64,000 nt of DNA, taken from contig UCLR01000003.1 of NCBI GenBank assembly GCA_900473415.1, positions 248,001-312,000 of the forward strand, written 5' to 3'. Position numbers and translations under genes: made by a program. This DNA is from Hyphomicrobiales bacterium. GTDB lineage: Bacteria > Pseudomonadota > Alphaproteobacteria > Rhizobiales > Beijerinckiaceae. Below are positions 46,939 through 55,155 of this stretch, one piece after another. The notes under the pieces were generated by a model, which was given only the letters and a program-made list of their open reading frames with translations, was not told the DNA's origin and did no database searches. Every line of letters starts with the position of its first letter. Position 1 is the stretch's first letter.

Positions 46939-47904
46939 ATGCTAGACGCCTTGCCGCGGGTCGCACTGCTTACCGGCCCGACCCCACTCGAACGGATGGC
47001 GCGCGCCGGCGCGGCGGTCGGGCATGACCAGCTCTGGGTCAAGCGCGATGACGTGATGTCGCTCGGGCTCGGCGGCAACAAGCTTCGAAGCCTCGAATAC
47101 TGGCTGGGCGAGGCCCTGGCGACGGGATGCGACATGCTGGTTGTCGCTGGCGCGCCGGCCTCCAACCAGTGCCGGCTCGTGGCGGCCGCGGGCGCCAGGA
47201 CAGGCCTCGAGACCCATGTTCTCTACGCCGGCGACGAGCCCGAAACGCTCGATGGCAACGCCTTGCTCACGCAGCTGTTCGGCGCCCGGATCCGCTGGCT
47301 CGGGCCCATGAGCGAAGCCGAGCGGGGCGAATGTGCCGTGCGGGCCGTCGAAGAGCTGCGCGCGCAGGGGCGCCGGCCCTATCTGATCGGCGACCCCGTC
47401 ATTGCCGCGCTCGGCTATGTGCTGGCGGCGGAAGAACTCGCCGGGCAGGCGCGCGTGCTGGATCTGCGCCATGTCCTGCTGCCGGGCTCCATGGGGCCGA
47501 CCGAAGCGGGATTCATCTTCGGCAGTGCCGTGGTCCAGGCGCCATGGACGATCCATCTTGTCAGCGTCGAATATCAGGAAGACGAACTGCGCCGGCGCAT
47601 CGCGGCGTTGCTGGCGGGGCTGCGAATCCGCACCGGCATCGCGCCGCCGATCGACCCGATGACGCGAGTGCTGATCGATTCCGGCGAGTTGGGGGCAGGC
47701 TATGGCGTGGCCACGCCAGCCTCACGCGCGGCGGCCACGTTGTTCGCGACGCAAGAGGCCCTCATCCTGGAGCAAACCTATGTCGCCAAGACCTTCGCCT
47801 CGCTCCTGCGGCAAGTGAAGCAAGGCTCGATCGCGCGCAACGAGGCCGCCTGCGTGCTCCACACCGGCGGGGTGCCGGCGATTTTCTCTCGGGAAACGAG
47901 ATAG
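46939..47904 (+). CDS. PLP-dependent D-cysteine desulfhydrase / ACC-deaminase family protein
   Basis: 321 aa from the ATG at 46939, chosen because DALPRVALLTGPTPLERM matches the family N-terminus; a TTG at 46927 is possible and the ribosome-binding site is weak. WVKRDDVMSLGLGGNKLRSLEY carries the PLP-binding Lys. GAPASNQCRLVAAAGARTGL and LLPGSMGPTEAG are the phosphate- and substrate-binding parts. Members deaminate D-cysteine, 1-aminocyclopropane-1-carboxylate or L-cysteate-like amino acids. The next gene begins 1 nt after its stop, so they are coupled. Confidence 0.88.
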   Translation: MLDALPRVALLTGPTPLERMARAGAAVGHDQLWVKRDDVMSLGLGGNKLRSLEYWLGEALATGCDMLVVAGAPASNQCRLVAAAGARTGLETHVLYAGDEPETLDGNALLTQLFGARIRWLGPMSEAERGECAVRAVEELRAQGRRPYLIGDPVIAALGYVLAAEELAGQARVLDLRHVLLPGSMGPTEAGFIFGSAVVQAPWTIHLVSVEYQEDELRRRIAALLAGLRIRTGIAPPIDPMTRVLIDSGELGAGYGVATPASRAAATLFATQEALILEQTYVAKTFASLLRQVKQGSIARNEAACVLHTGGVPAIFSRETR

Positions 47905-47905
47905 T

Positions 47906-49213
47906 ATGACGCCTGCCATGGACCACACGCCCGCCTCCTACATCGATACCTATTATCGCCGGACGCAGACCTCGGATGAAAGCTATCCGGCTGCGGCGGG
48001 CCCGATCAGCGCCGAGATCTGCATTGTCGGCGGCGGGCTGGCCGGCCTGACGGCGGCGCTGGAGTTGATGCGGGCCGGTCGGTCCGTCGTGCTTCTGGAA
48101 GCGCAGCGCATCGCCTGGGGCGCTTCCGGGCGCAATGGCGGCTTCGTCAGCGCCGGCTACGCGACCGCGCTGTCTGCCATCGAGCGACGCGTCGGGCGCC
48201 AGCAGGCGGACGAGCTTTATCGCCTGACGCTCGAAGGCGTCGAGATCGTCCGGCGCAATATCGAAAGCCTCGATCTTGCCGATGCCGCCCCGTCGCCCGG
48301 CATCATGCGTGTGCTGCGCTATGACGGGCGCACCGCGCTTCGGGCCGAGCGCGACGCGCAGGAGAAGCGCTTCGGCCGCAAGCTGCGCTATCTCGACAGG
48401 GACGAGACGCGCGCGCTGCTGCAATCACCCAAATACCATGCGGCGCTCGTGGACGACGACGCCTTCCATTTCCACCCGCTCAACTATGCCCGCGGACTTG
48501 CCCGCGAGATCACGCGGCTTGGCGGCGCAGTCCATGAGGGGACGCCGGTGCTGTCCTGCGAGCTCGAGGGGCAGGTGAAGCGCCTGCGTACGGCGCAGGC
48601 GGTCATCGAAGCCGAGCAGGTGCTGTTCACGACGGGCGGCTACACGGGCGCCCTGCTGCCACCGCTGAAACGCGCCTATCTGCCGATCGCGACCTATGTG
48701 CTGCTGACCGAGCCGGCACCGGCGTTGATCCGCGAGGCCATCCGCACGAGCGCCGGGGTCGGCGACGACCGGCGCGCCGGCGATTACTACCGGCTTGTGG
48801 ATGGTGGCGCGCGCATTCTCTGGGGCGGGCGGATCACGACGCGCACGACCGAACCGCGCGATGTCGCCACGCTTCTGCGACGCGAGATGGTCACGACCTA
48901 CCCACAGCTCGCCGAGCTGAAGGTCGAGCTCGCCTGGTCGGGTTTGATGTCCTATGCGCGTCACCTGATGCCGCAGATCGGGCAATATCGGCCGGGCGTC
49001 TGGTATTGCACCGCCTTCGGTGGCCACGGCATGAACACCACGGCGATCGGCGGCACGGTCATCGCCGAAGCCATCCTGGGTGAAAGCGACCGCTTCAAGC
49101 TGTTCGCGCCTTTCGGCCTCGCCTGGAACGGTGGCCCGATCGGCACTGCCGCTGTCCAACTGACCTATTGGCGCTACCAGGCCGCCGATTTTCTGCGGGA
49201 GCGCCGGCAATAG
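47906..49213 (+). CDS. FAD-dependent amino-acid oxidoreductase (DadA/PuuB-like DAO family)
   Basis: 435 aa. CIVGGGLAGLTAALELMRAGRSVVLLEA near residue 35 is the FAD-binding GxGxxG with the ribose-binding Glu. WGASGRNGGFVSAG follows, as in gamma-glutamylputrescine oxidase and relatives. FTTGGYTGALLPPLKRAYLPIATYVLLTEP and a C-terminal CTAFGGHGMNTTAIGGTVIAEAI complete the fold. It oxidises an amine or amino acid to imine with release of ammonia. Adjacent to the PLP enzyme, it may work on D-amino acids. Confidence 0.9.
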   Translation: MTPAMDHTPASYIDTYYRRTQTSDESYPAAAGPISAEICIVGGGLAGLTAALELMRAGRSVVLLEAQRIAWGASGRNGGFVSAGYATALSAIERRVGRQQADELYRLTLEGVEIVRRNIESLDLADAAPSPGIMRVLRYDGRTALRAERDAQEKRFGRKLRYLDRDETRALLQSPKYHAALVDDDAFHFHPLNYARGLAREITRLGGAVHEGTPVLSCELEGQVKRLRTAQAVIEAEQVLFTTGGYTGALLPPLKRAYLPIATYVLLTEPAPALIREAIRTSAGVGDDRRAGDYYRLVDGGARILWGGRITTRTTEPRDVATLLRREMVTTYPQLAELKVELAWSGLMSYARHLMPQIGQYRPGVWYCTAFGGHGMNTTAIGGTVIAEAILGESDRFKLFAPFGLAWNGGPIGTAAVQLTYWRYQAADFLRERRQ

Positions 49214-49330
49214 CCGCGTGTCGGCCAGATCGCCGCTTACAGATCTTTTCCATGGGCGAACTTGACCGCGAGCCCATGCTCACCGAGTTCCTCCGAACGC
49301 GAGGACGGGGACGGGCTACCGGCACGGTCA

Positions 49331-49411
49331 TTAGTCGTCAACGATGGCGAACACCCTGAAGCCGCGACCATCGTTGATCTTGGCGGAGAGCAAGTCGAGG
49401 CTCCAGCGCGC
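49331..49411 (-). pseudogene. Fragment of an IS3-family transposase (DDE domain scrap)
   Basis: Minus-strand reading NARWSLDLLSAKINDG followed by RGFRVFAIVDD and then a stop. This matches the start of the integrase core of IS3-type OrfB (typical NARWSMDF...DGRxFRxLxVVDD), including the first catalytic Asp. It is only about 27 residues long and has no flanking inverted repeats that I can see. It is a degraded relic joined to the end of the DUF982 gene, where GCTGGAGCCT occurs twice. Confidence 0.65.
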
Positions 49412-49412
49412 G

Positions 49413-49673
49413 TTAGGCGCGATCAGGCTCCAGCGTGAGCCGCCCGCCTTCCCTAGCCGCCATCTCGAACGCCTCTCGGGCGTCGGCAATGGCCCCCGCG
49501 CCCTTGATGGCCGCCATGCAGGCCTGGACCGCGGCGCGCCAACTCTCGCTTTGGCTCTGATCACGCCAGGAAAGCAGAAATTCTGCTGCCCGCTCGACAT
49601 TCATGACGGCATAACGCGCGCCGCCCTTCGAGGCAGCGACATAGATGGGTGGGTCGAACCAGTGCAGCGGCAT
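49413..49673 (-). CDS. DUF982 domain-containing protein
   Basis: 86 aa with GGGGG before the ATG. It has the DUF982 pattern: an N-terminal PPIYVAASKGGARYAVMNVERAAEFLLSWRDQ, then WRAAVQACMAAIKGAGAIADAREAFEMAAREGG. DUF982 proteins are small cytoplasmic proteins abundant in Hyphomicrobiales and of unknown role. It is isolated, antiparallel to its neighbours, and bordered by a transposase relic, so it may have moved with mobile DNA. Confidence 0.75.
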   Translation of the reverse strand: MPLHWFDPPIYVAASKGGARYAVMNVERAAEFLLSWRDQSQSESWRAAVQACMAAIKGAGAIADAREAFEMAAREGGRLTLEPDRA

Positions 49674-49855
49674 ACGCCCCCTACTCCGGTCGCGATCAAA
49701 CGTTCCACGTCGCGGGCAACGCTTCTTTCCGTGGTCGGCGTCGCGGTCGAGGACCAGGGTCTCAAGTCAACGGCGGGGGCCCTTGCGGTCGTCTCCGGGC
49801 CCTCATAGGCTCGCCTGGACGCGCCGATGACAGGCGCGCACAAGGGGAAACGCCT

Positions 49856-50887
49856 ATGCCAAAAATGCTCAGTAAACTGGTTGCATTCGGCTTTGCCGCG
49901 GCTGCCTTTTCAGTCTTTGCAGCGCCCGCTTCGGCGCAAGCGACACTCGAGGCCGTCAAGAAGCGCGGCAAGATCCTCTGCGGCGTCTCTCCGACGGCCC
50001 CGGGCTTCTCCTATGCCGACGACAAGGGCGTGCGCCAGGGTTTCGACAGCGACATCTGCCGGGCCGTTTCCGCGGCGGTCTTCGGCGTGCCGGACAAGGT
50101 CGAGTTCGTCCCGCTGAACACCAATGTGCGCTTCCAGGGCCTGCAGTCCGGCGAGGTCGACATCCTGTCGCGCCAGACGACGATGACCTTCTCCCGCGAC
50201 ACCTCGCTCGGCCTCGATTTCGCGCCGGTCGTCTTCTATGACGGTCAGGGCCTGATGGTGACGAGCAAACTCGGCGTGAAGAGCGCGGCCGAGCTGTCGC
50301 AGACAGCGATCTGCCTGCTGCCGGGCACCACCACGCTGCAGAACCTCGAAGACTACTTCAAGCCGCGCAACATCAAGTACGAGGCGGTCGTCTTCGAGGA
50401 CTCGAACGAGTGGCGCAACGCCTTCTTCTCCGGCCGCTGTGACGTCATCACCTCCGACCGCTCGGACCTCGCCTCCGTGCGCGCGATCGCGAATGATCCC
50501 AAGCAGTACGTCATCCTCCCCGAGACGATCTCCAAGGAGCCGCTGGCGCCTGTCGTCCGCCAGAACGATAGCAACTGGCGCGACATCGTCTCCTGGACGG
50601 TCAACACCCTGGTCGCTGCCGAGGAGTACGGCGTGACCAAGGCGAATGTCGACGAGCAGCTCAAGACCAAGGACCCCGAGATCCAGCGCATGCTCGGCGT
50701 CAATGGCGACCTCGGCAAGATGCTGAACCTCGACAACAAATGGGCTTACAACGTCATCAAGCAGTTCGGTAACTACGGCGAGCTCTTCGAGCGCCACCTC
50801 GGCGAGAAGACTCCGCTCGGCCTGACCCGCGGCCCGAACCAGCTCTGGACCAAGGGCGGTCTGCTCTACTCGCCGCCGTTCCGGTGA
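49856..50887 (+). CDS. aapJ: General L-amino-acid ABC transporter substrate-binding protein AapJ
   Basis: 343 aa. The signal peptide is FGFAAAAFSVFAAPASAQ. LEAVKKRGKILCGVSPTAPGFSYADDKGVRQGFDSDICRAVSAAVFG is the AapJ/BztA N-lobe, and VDILSRQTTMTFSRDTSLGLDFAPVVFYDGQG and FEDSNEWRNAFFSGRCDVITSDRSDL follow. It is the first gene of aapJQM. A 9-bp GC hairpin lies between it and aapQ. It binds a broad range of L-amino acids in the periplasm. Confidence 0.95.
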   Translation: MPKMLSKLVAFGFAAAAFSVFAAPASAQATLEAVKKRGKILCGVSPTAPGFSYADDKGVRQGFDSDICRAVSAAVFGVPDKVEFVPLNTNVRFQGLQSGEVDILSRQTTMTFSRDTSLGLDFAPVVFYDGQGLMVTSKLGVKSAAELSQTAICLLPGTTTLQNLEDYFKPRNIKYEAVVFEDSNEWRNAFFSGRCDVITSDRSDLASVRAIANDPKQYVILPETISKEPLAPVVRQNDSNWRDIVSWTVNTLVAAEEYGVTKANVDEQLKTKDPEIQRMLGVNGDLGKMLNLDNKWAYNVIKQFGNYGELFERHLGEKTPLGLTRGPNQLWTKGGLLYSPPFR

Positions 50888-50923
50888 TCGAGGCCACACC
50901 GCGTTCCTTCGATTGAACCGAAA

Positions 50924-50945
50924 CCGTCGGCCGCAAGGCCGACGG
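50924..50945. repeat. Intercistronic hairpin with GCAA tetraloop between aapJ and aapQ
   Basis: CCGTCGGCC-GCAA-GGCCGACGG is a perfect 9-bp stem capped by a GNRA loop and followed by no T-run. It is a likely mRNA-stabilising element that lets aapJ be expressed more than aapQM. Confidence 0.6.
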
Positions 50946-50968
50946 ACCCTCCGGCACGGAACAGCCCG

Positions 50969-52141
50969 ATGGCCCCCTCAGCCTCCAGCCCGCTGCGGCT
51001 GATCTACGACCTGCGCGTGCGCGCAGTGCTCTACCAGGTCGTGGCGGTCGCGCTCGTCCTTGGCGTCGGCTTCTACCTCTTCGGCACAGTCTCGCGGAAG
51101 CTGGCGGAGCAGAACATCGCAACCGGCTTCGCCTTTCTGTCGCGACCGGCGGGCTTCGCCATCAGCCAATCCTTCATCCCCTACGATTCCAGCGATACCT
51201 ATGCCCGCGCCATCCTCGTCGGGCTGCTCAACACCATCTGGGTTTCGGTCTTCGCCGTCATCCTCTCGACCGTGTTCGGTCTTGTCGTCGGCATTGCGCG
51301 GCTGTCGCGGAATCCGCTGCTTTCCTTCCTCGCACTGGTCTATGTCGAGGCGCTGCGCAATGTCCCGCTGCTGCTGTACCTCTTCCTCTGGTACGCGCTG
51401 ATCGTCGCGGTCTTCCCGCCGGTGCGCGAGGCCTGGCAGCTCCTGCCCGACGTCTATCTCAGCAATGGCGGGCTCATCGTGCCCTCGCTGCGCTGGTCGT
51501 CCGCTCATACGGGGGTCGCAGTGGCCGTCGCGCTCGGTATCGTGCTGGCCTTTCTTGTCGCGTCAGCCTTCCGGCGCCGGCGGGTCGTCTCCGGCCACAG
51601 CCGGACCGCCTGGCCATTCGTCCTTACCGCCCTGATCGCTCCACCGCTCGTGGCCGTTCTGCTGCTCCAGCCGGATTTCGTCGTGAACTGGCCGGAGAAG
51701 GGGCGATTCCGCATATCGGGCGGCGTCCAGGTCACGCCGGAATTCACGGCGCTGCTGGTGGGGCTCGGCCTTTCGGCCTCGGCCGGCATCGCCGAGATCG
51801 TTCGCGCCGGCATCCTTTCGGTCGGGCGCGGGCAATGGGAGGCGTCGCGCGCGGTGGGTCTGCATGATCGGCAGACCATGAGGCTGGTCGTGCTGCCGCA
51901 GGCGTTGCGCGTCATCGTGCCGCCGCTGACCAGCTCCTATCTCTCGACCTTCAAGAACTCCTCGCTCGCCATCGCCATCGGCTATCCGGATCTCGTGATG
52001 GTCTCCAACACGACGATGAACCAGACCGGCCAGGCCATCGAGGGCATCGCCATCTTCATGCTGGTCTATCTCGGCATGTCGATCACGATCTCGCTGCTGA
52101 TGAATTGGTACAACGCCCGCGTCGCGCTGGTGGAGCGCTGA
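50969..52141 (+). CDS. aapQ: General L-amino-acid ABC transporter permease AapQ
   Basis: 390 aa, longer than usual PAAT permeases, as AapQ/BztB are. YDLRVRAVLYQVVAVALVLGVGFYL opens the first helix. AILVGLLNTIWVSVFAVILSTVFG and LVYVEALRNVPLLLYLFLWY lie mid-protein. GQWEASRAVGLHDRQTMRLVVLPQALRVIVPPLTSSYLSTFKNSSLAIAIGYPDLV is the EAA region. It precedes aapM by 1 nt. Confidence 0.95.
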   Translation: MAPSASSPLRLIYDLRVRAVLYQVVAVALVLGVGFYLFGTVSRKLAEQNIATGFAFLSRPAGFAISQSFIPYDSSDTYARAILVGLLNTIWVSVFAVILSTVFGLVVGIARLSRNPLLSFLALVYVEALRNVPLLLYLFLWYALIVAVFPPVREAWQLLPDVYLSNGGLIVPSLRWSSAHTGVAVAVALGIVLAFLVASAFRRRRVVSGHSRTAWPFVLTALIAPPLVAVLLLQPDFVVNWPEKGRFRISGGVQVTPEFTALLVGLGLSASAGIAEIVRAGILSVGRGQWEASRAVGLHDRQTMRLVVLPQALRVIVPPLTSSYLSTFKNSSLAIAIGYPDLVMVSNTTMNQTGQAIEGIAIFMLVYLGMSITISLLMNWYNARVALVER

Positions 52142-52142
52142 G

Positions 52143-53249
52143 ATGGCCAACCTGACCGATACGGCCGTGCTCGGGGCCGCACCAAGGGAGCTGCCGCCGC
52201 GAAGCGGCCGCAGCTGGCTTGCGCCGCTCAAGCCCTATGTCGGCTCGCCGCTCAATGCCGTCATCACTTTCGTCTGCCTCTGGCTGATCTATCGGGCGGT
52301 CACGGGGGCGTGGGGCTGGCTCGTCACACGCGCCGTGACGGAAGGCGGGCCGCAGGCCTGCAAGGTCGGCCATGGCGCCTGCTGGCCTTTCCTGGCCGCT
52401 AAGCTGCGCTTCATGATCTTCGGCTTCTACCCCTACGAGGAACATTGGCGGCCGGCGCTGGCGGTGCTCTTCTTCCTGGCGGCGATGATCATCTCGATGA
52501 TGCCGCGCTTCTGGTCGCGGCGGCTGCTCTGGCTCTGGCTCGGCGTGGTCGTCGTCTGCGCCGTGCTGATGTATGGCGGCATCTTCGGGTTGCCGATCGT
52601 CGCCACCACGAGTTGGGGCGGTCTGCCGCTGTCGTTCATGCTGTCTTCGGTCGGGCTCGCCTTCGGCTTTGTGCTCGGCGTGCTGCTGGCTTTGGCACGC
52701 AGCTCGAAGCTGCCCGCGATCCGGGGCATCGCTGTCATCTTTATCGAGATGGTGCGCGGCGTGCCGCTAGTCTCGATCCTGTTCATGGCGTCGGTGATGC
52801 TGCCGCTGTTCATGCCCGACGGCGTAACCATCGACAAATTGCTGCGGGCTCAGGTCGCGATTGTCATCTTCGCCGGCGCCTATATCGCCGAGGCCGTCCG
52901 CGGGGGCCTGCAAGCGGTGCAGAAGGGCCAGCATGAGGCAGCCGCCTCGCTCGGGCTCGGCTACTGGCTGTCGATGCGCAAGATCGTGCTGCCGCAGGCG
53001 CTCAAGATCGTCATCCCGCCGCTGGTCAACATCTTCATCGGCTTCTTTCAGGACACGACGCTCGTCACCATCATCGGACTGCTCGACTTCCTCGACACCG
53101 TGCGGGCGGCGATGCGCGACCCCAACTGGCAAGGCATCGCCGTGCTGGAAGGCTACGTCTTCGCCGCCCTGATCTATGCCGTGTTCAGCTACGGAATGGG
53201 CTCCTATAGCCGCTTCGTCGAACGCCGCCTCAAGAACGACCACCACTAG
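52143..53249 (+). CDS. aapM: General L-amino-acid ABC transporter permease AapM
   Basis: 368 aa. KPYVGSPLNAVITFVCLWLIYRAV begins the first helix, WGGLPLSFMLSSVGLAFGFVLGVLLALAR the middle, and GLQAVQKGQHEAAASLGLGYWLSMRKIVLPQALKIVIPPLVNIFIGFFQDTTLV is the BztC/AapM EAA region. It is the last gene of this set; the aapP ATPase that normally follows is absent, and a peptide ABC operon starts instead. Confidence 0.95.
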   Translation: MANLTDTAVLGAAPRELPPRSGRSWLAPLKPYVGSPLNAVITFVCLWLIYRAVTGAWGWLVTRAVTEGGPQACKVGHGACWPFLAAKLRFMIFGFYPYEEHWRPALAVLFFLAAMIISMMPRFWSRRLLWLWLGVVVVCAVLMYGGIFGLPIVATTSWGGLPLSFMLSSVGLAFGFVLGVLLALARSSKLPAIRGIAVIFIEMVRGVPLVSILFMASVMLPLFMPDGVTIDKLLRAQVAIVIFAGAYIAEAVRGGLQAVQKGQHEAAASLGLGYWLSMRKIVLPQALKIVIPPLVNIFIGFFQDTTLVTIIGLLDFLDTVRAAMRDPNWQGIAVLEGYVFAALIYAVFSYGMGSYSRFVERRLKNDHH

Positions 53250-53273
53250 TGCGCGCGAGCGGCTGTACGAAGC

Positions 53274-53350
53274 AGCTTCGGCGTCGTCGGGTGCCGAAGC
53301 TCGACCCCGTCTGGCGCCGGCAGGCGCCCTGTTTCTTCCTGCGAAACAGG
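53274..53350 (+). terminator. Tandem hairpins after aapM
   Basis: AGCTTCGG-N12-CCGAAGCT (53274-53301) is followed by a GGCGCC...GGCGCC element and by CCTGTTTC-N7-GAAACAGG (53328-53350). They occur right where aapP would be expected. No clean T-run follows, so termination is likely but not certain. Confidence 0.45.
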
Positions 53351-53406
53351 CGATCCTTGACGCGAATTCCTGCCCTCATCTAGCCTGAACTTCGTAAGGA
53401 GAGCCC

Positions 53407-53424
53407 TATTCGCAAACGCGAATA
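53407..53424. promoter_or_regulatory. Palindrome upstream of the dpp-type operon, candidate operator
   Basis: TATTCGC-AAAC-GCGAATA is a perfect 7-4-7 inverted repeat located about 115 bp before the GTG start of the peptide-binding-protein gene. Confidence 0.35.
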
Positions 53425-53537
53425 CGATGGGCGAAACGCCGCGAACGCATTGGCACGATCCGTCTCGAGCGAGGACCAAGCTCGAGCAGAGATCGGGCCG
53501 GGCGCAGGCGGTCGGGATCGGGTCGGGAGGATCGTTC

Positions 53538-55118
53538 GTGACGAAACCGTCATTCCCCTTGGCCGATGAGATGCCATCGCGAAGAAGCCTGCTGCAGCTG
53601 CTGACGGCAGGCGGCGCCGCCCTGGCCAGCCCGAACCTGTGGAGTGCCCTGGCCCAGGCGCAGACGCCGGTGGCGGGCGGCACGCTGACGATCGGCGCCG
53701 ATGCCGACCCGATCGGGCTCGACCCGGTCACCATCAACGCCTTCTCGTCCTACGATTTCACCAGCCTGCTCTATACCGGCCTGTTGCGCTGGAACGCGCA
53801 GATGAAGGTCGAGCCGGACCTCGCCACCGGCTATGAGCAGCCAGATCCGAAGACCTATGTCTTCAAGCTCCGGCAGGGCGTGAAATTCCACAACGGCAAG
53901 GACTTCACCGCGGCCGACGTCAAGCACACCTTCGATCGGATCATGAACCCGGCGACCGGCAGCCGGCTCAAGGCGCTCTATTCCAGCGTCGAATCGGTCA
54001 CGGTGCTCGACGCCTTCACCGTGAGGTTCCAGCTCAACGCCACCGACGCCGCCTTCCTGAGCAATCTCGCCACCAACCCGAACGGCGCCATCGTCCCGGC
54101 CGGCGTGGACGGCCTCAACACCCAGCCCGTTGGCACCGGGCCCTTCGCCTTCGAGGCCTATCAGCCGAACCAGCAGTTCTCGCTGACGCGCCATGCGGAC
54201 TACTACGAGAAGGGCGAGCCCCATCTCGCGAAGGTCGTGTTCAAGTTCTACAAGGACCAGGCGACGTTGACCTCGGCGCTGCGCTCGCGCGCCATCGACA
54301 TGACCTGGCTGAAGGACCCGAAGGTCGCGGCGGCCATCGCCAAGGCATCGCCCACCCTCGTCTCGGCGCCGGGCCAGACCTCGCGCACCTTCCCGATATG
54401 GCTGAACATGAAGGAGAAACCCCTCAGCGACGTGAAGGTGCGCCGCGCGCTCAGCCTCGCGACCGATCGCAAGGCCTGCCTCGAGACCGTGCTCGGCGGC
54501 TCCGGCAAGGTCGGCGCGATGATCCCGGAAAGCCAGGTCGGCGGCTATGACGGCACCGGCGATCTGCCTTACTACAAGCACGACCCGGCGGCAGCGAAGG
54601 CGCTGCTCGCCGAGGCCGGATACCCGAACGGGATCGACCTCGGCGACTACATCGTCGTCGCGGCCAACCCGCTTGACGTCGCCTGCGCGCAGATTCTGCA
54701 GCAGCAATGGCAGGCGGCCGGCATCACGGTGAAGCTCGTGCCGATGGAGACCGCCCCGCTCCTCAACATGTGGGCGACCGGCAACTGGCCGACCTTGCTT
54801 TCCGTCGCCCTCTCCTGGACGCCGGATTCGGACGCCATCTTCCAGTACATCAAGTCCGACACCGGCTTCGGAAAGGCGATGGGCTCGAAGGATGCCGAGC
54901 TCGACCGGATGATCCTCGATGCGCGCGCCGAGCTCGACGCGAGCAAGCGTGCCGCGAAGAACCTCGATATCCAGAAGCGCATCGCCGACAACGCCTATGT
55001 CATCCAGATCTACCAGTATCCGCTGCGCTGGGAGATCTGGTGGAACTATGTGCAGGGCTATGTGCCGCTGGCGGCGAATATCCGCTCCTTCGTCCGCACG
55101 ACATGGCTGAAGAAATAG
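53538..55118 (+). CDS. Peptide-type ABC transporter substrate-binding protein, family 5
   Basis: 526 aa from a GTG with GGGAGG 7 nt upstream. MPSRRSLLQLLTAGGAALASP near the N-terminus is an Arg-Arg export signal. The mature region has VAGGTLTIGADADPIGLDPVT and FKLRQGVKFHNGKDFTAADVKHTFDRI, the family-5 signature. It heads a complete operon with two permeases, two ATPases and a cycloisomerase-family enzyme, so its ligand is probably a peptide or similar compound that this enzyme modifies. Confidence 0.94.
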   Translation: MTKPSFPLADEMPSRRSLLQLLTAGGAALASPNLWSALAQAQTPVAGGTLTIGADADPIGLDPVTINAFSSYDFTSLLYTGLLRWNAQMKVEPDLATGYEQPDPKTYVFKLRQGVKFHNGKDFTAADVKHTFDRIMNPATGSRLKALYSSVESVTVLDAFTVRFQLNATDAAFLSNLATNPNGAIVPAGVDGLNTQPVGTGPFAFEAYQPNQQFSLTRHADYYEKGEPHLAKVVFKFYKDQATLTSALRSRAIDMTWLKDPKVAAAIAKASPTLVSAPGQTSRTFPIWLNMKEKPLSDVKVRRALSLATDRKACLETVLGGSGKVGAMIPESQVGGYDGTGDLPYYKHDPAAAKALLAEAGYPNGIDLGDYIVVAANPLDVACAQILQQQWQAAGITVKLVPMETAPLLNMWATGNWPTLLSVALSWTPDSDAIFQYIKSDTGFGKAMGSKDAELDRMILDARAELDASKRAAKNLDIQKRIADNAYVIQIYQYPLRWEIWWNYVQGYVPLAANIRSFVRTTWLKK

Positions 55119-55155
55119 GCCCGGGCTGGGCCCGCTTCGCGGCGGAGCGGCACCG

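Noticed and set aside
44682..47165. 827-codon open frame on the minus strand
   Set aside because: It is antisense to the enolase-superfamily enzyme, the SDR and the start of the PLP enzyme. Its composition is that of a shadow frame and it has no plausible start site.
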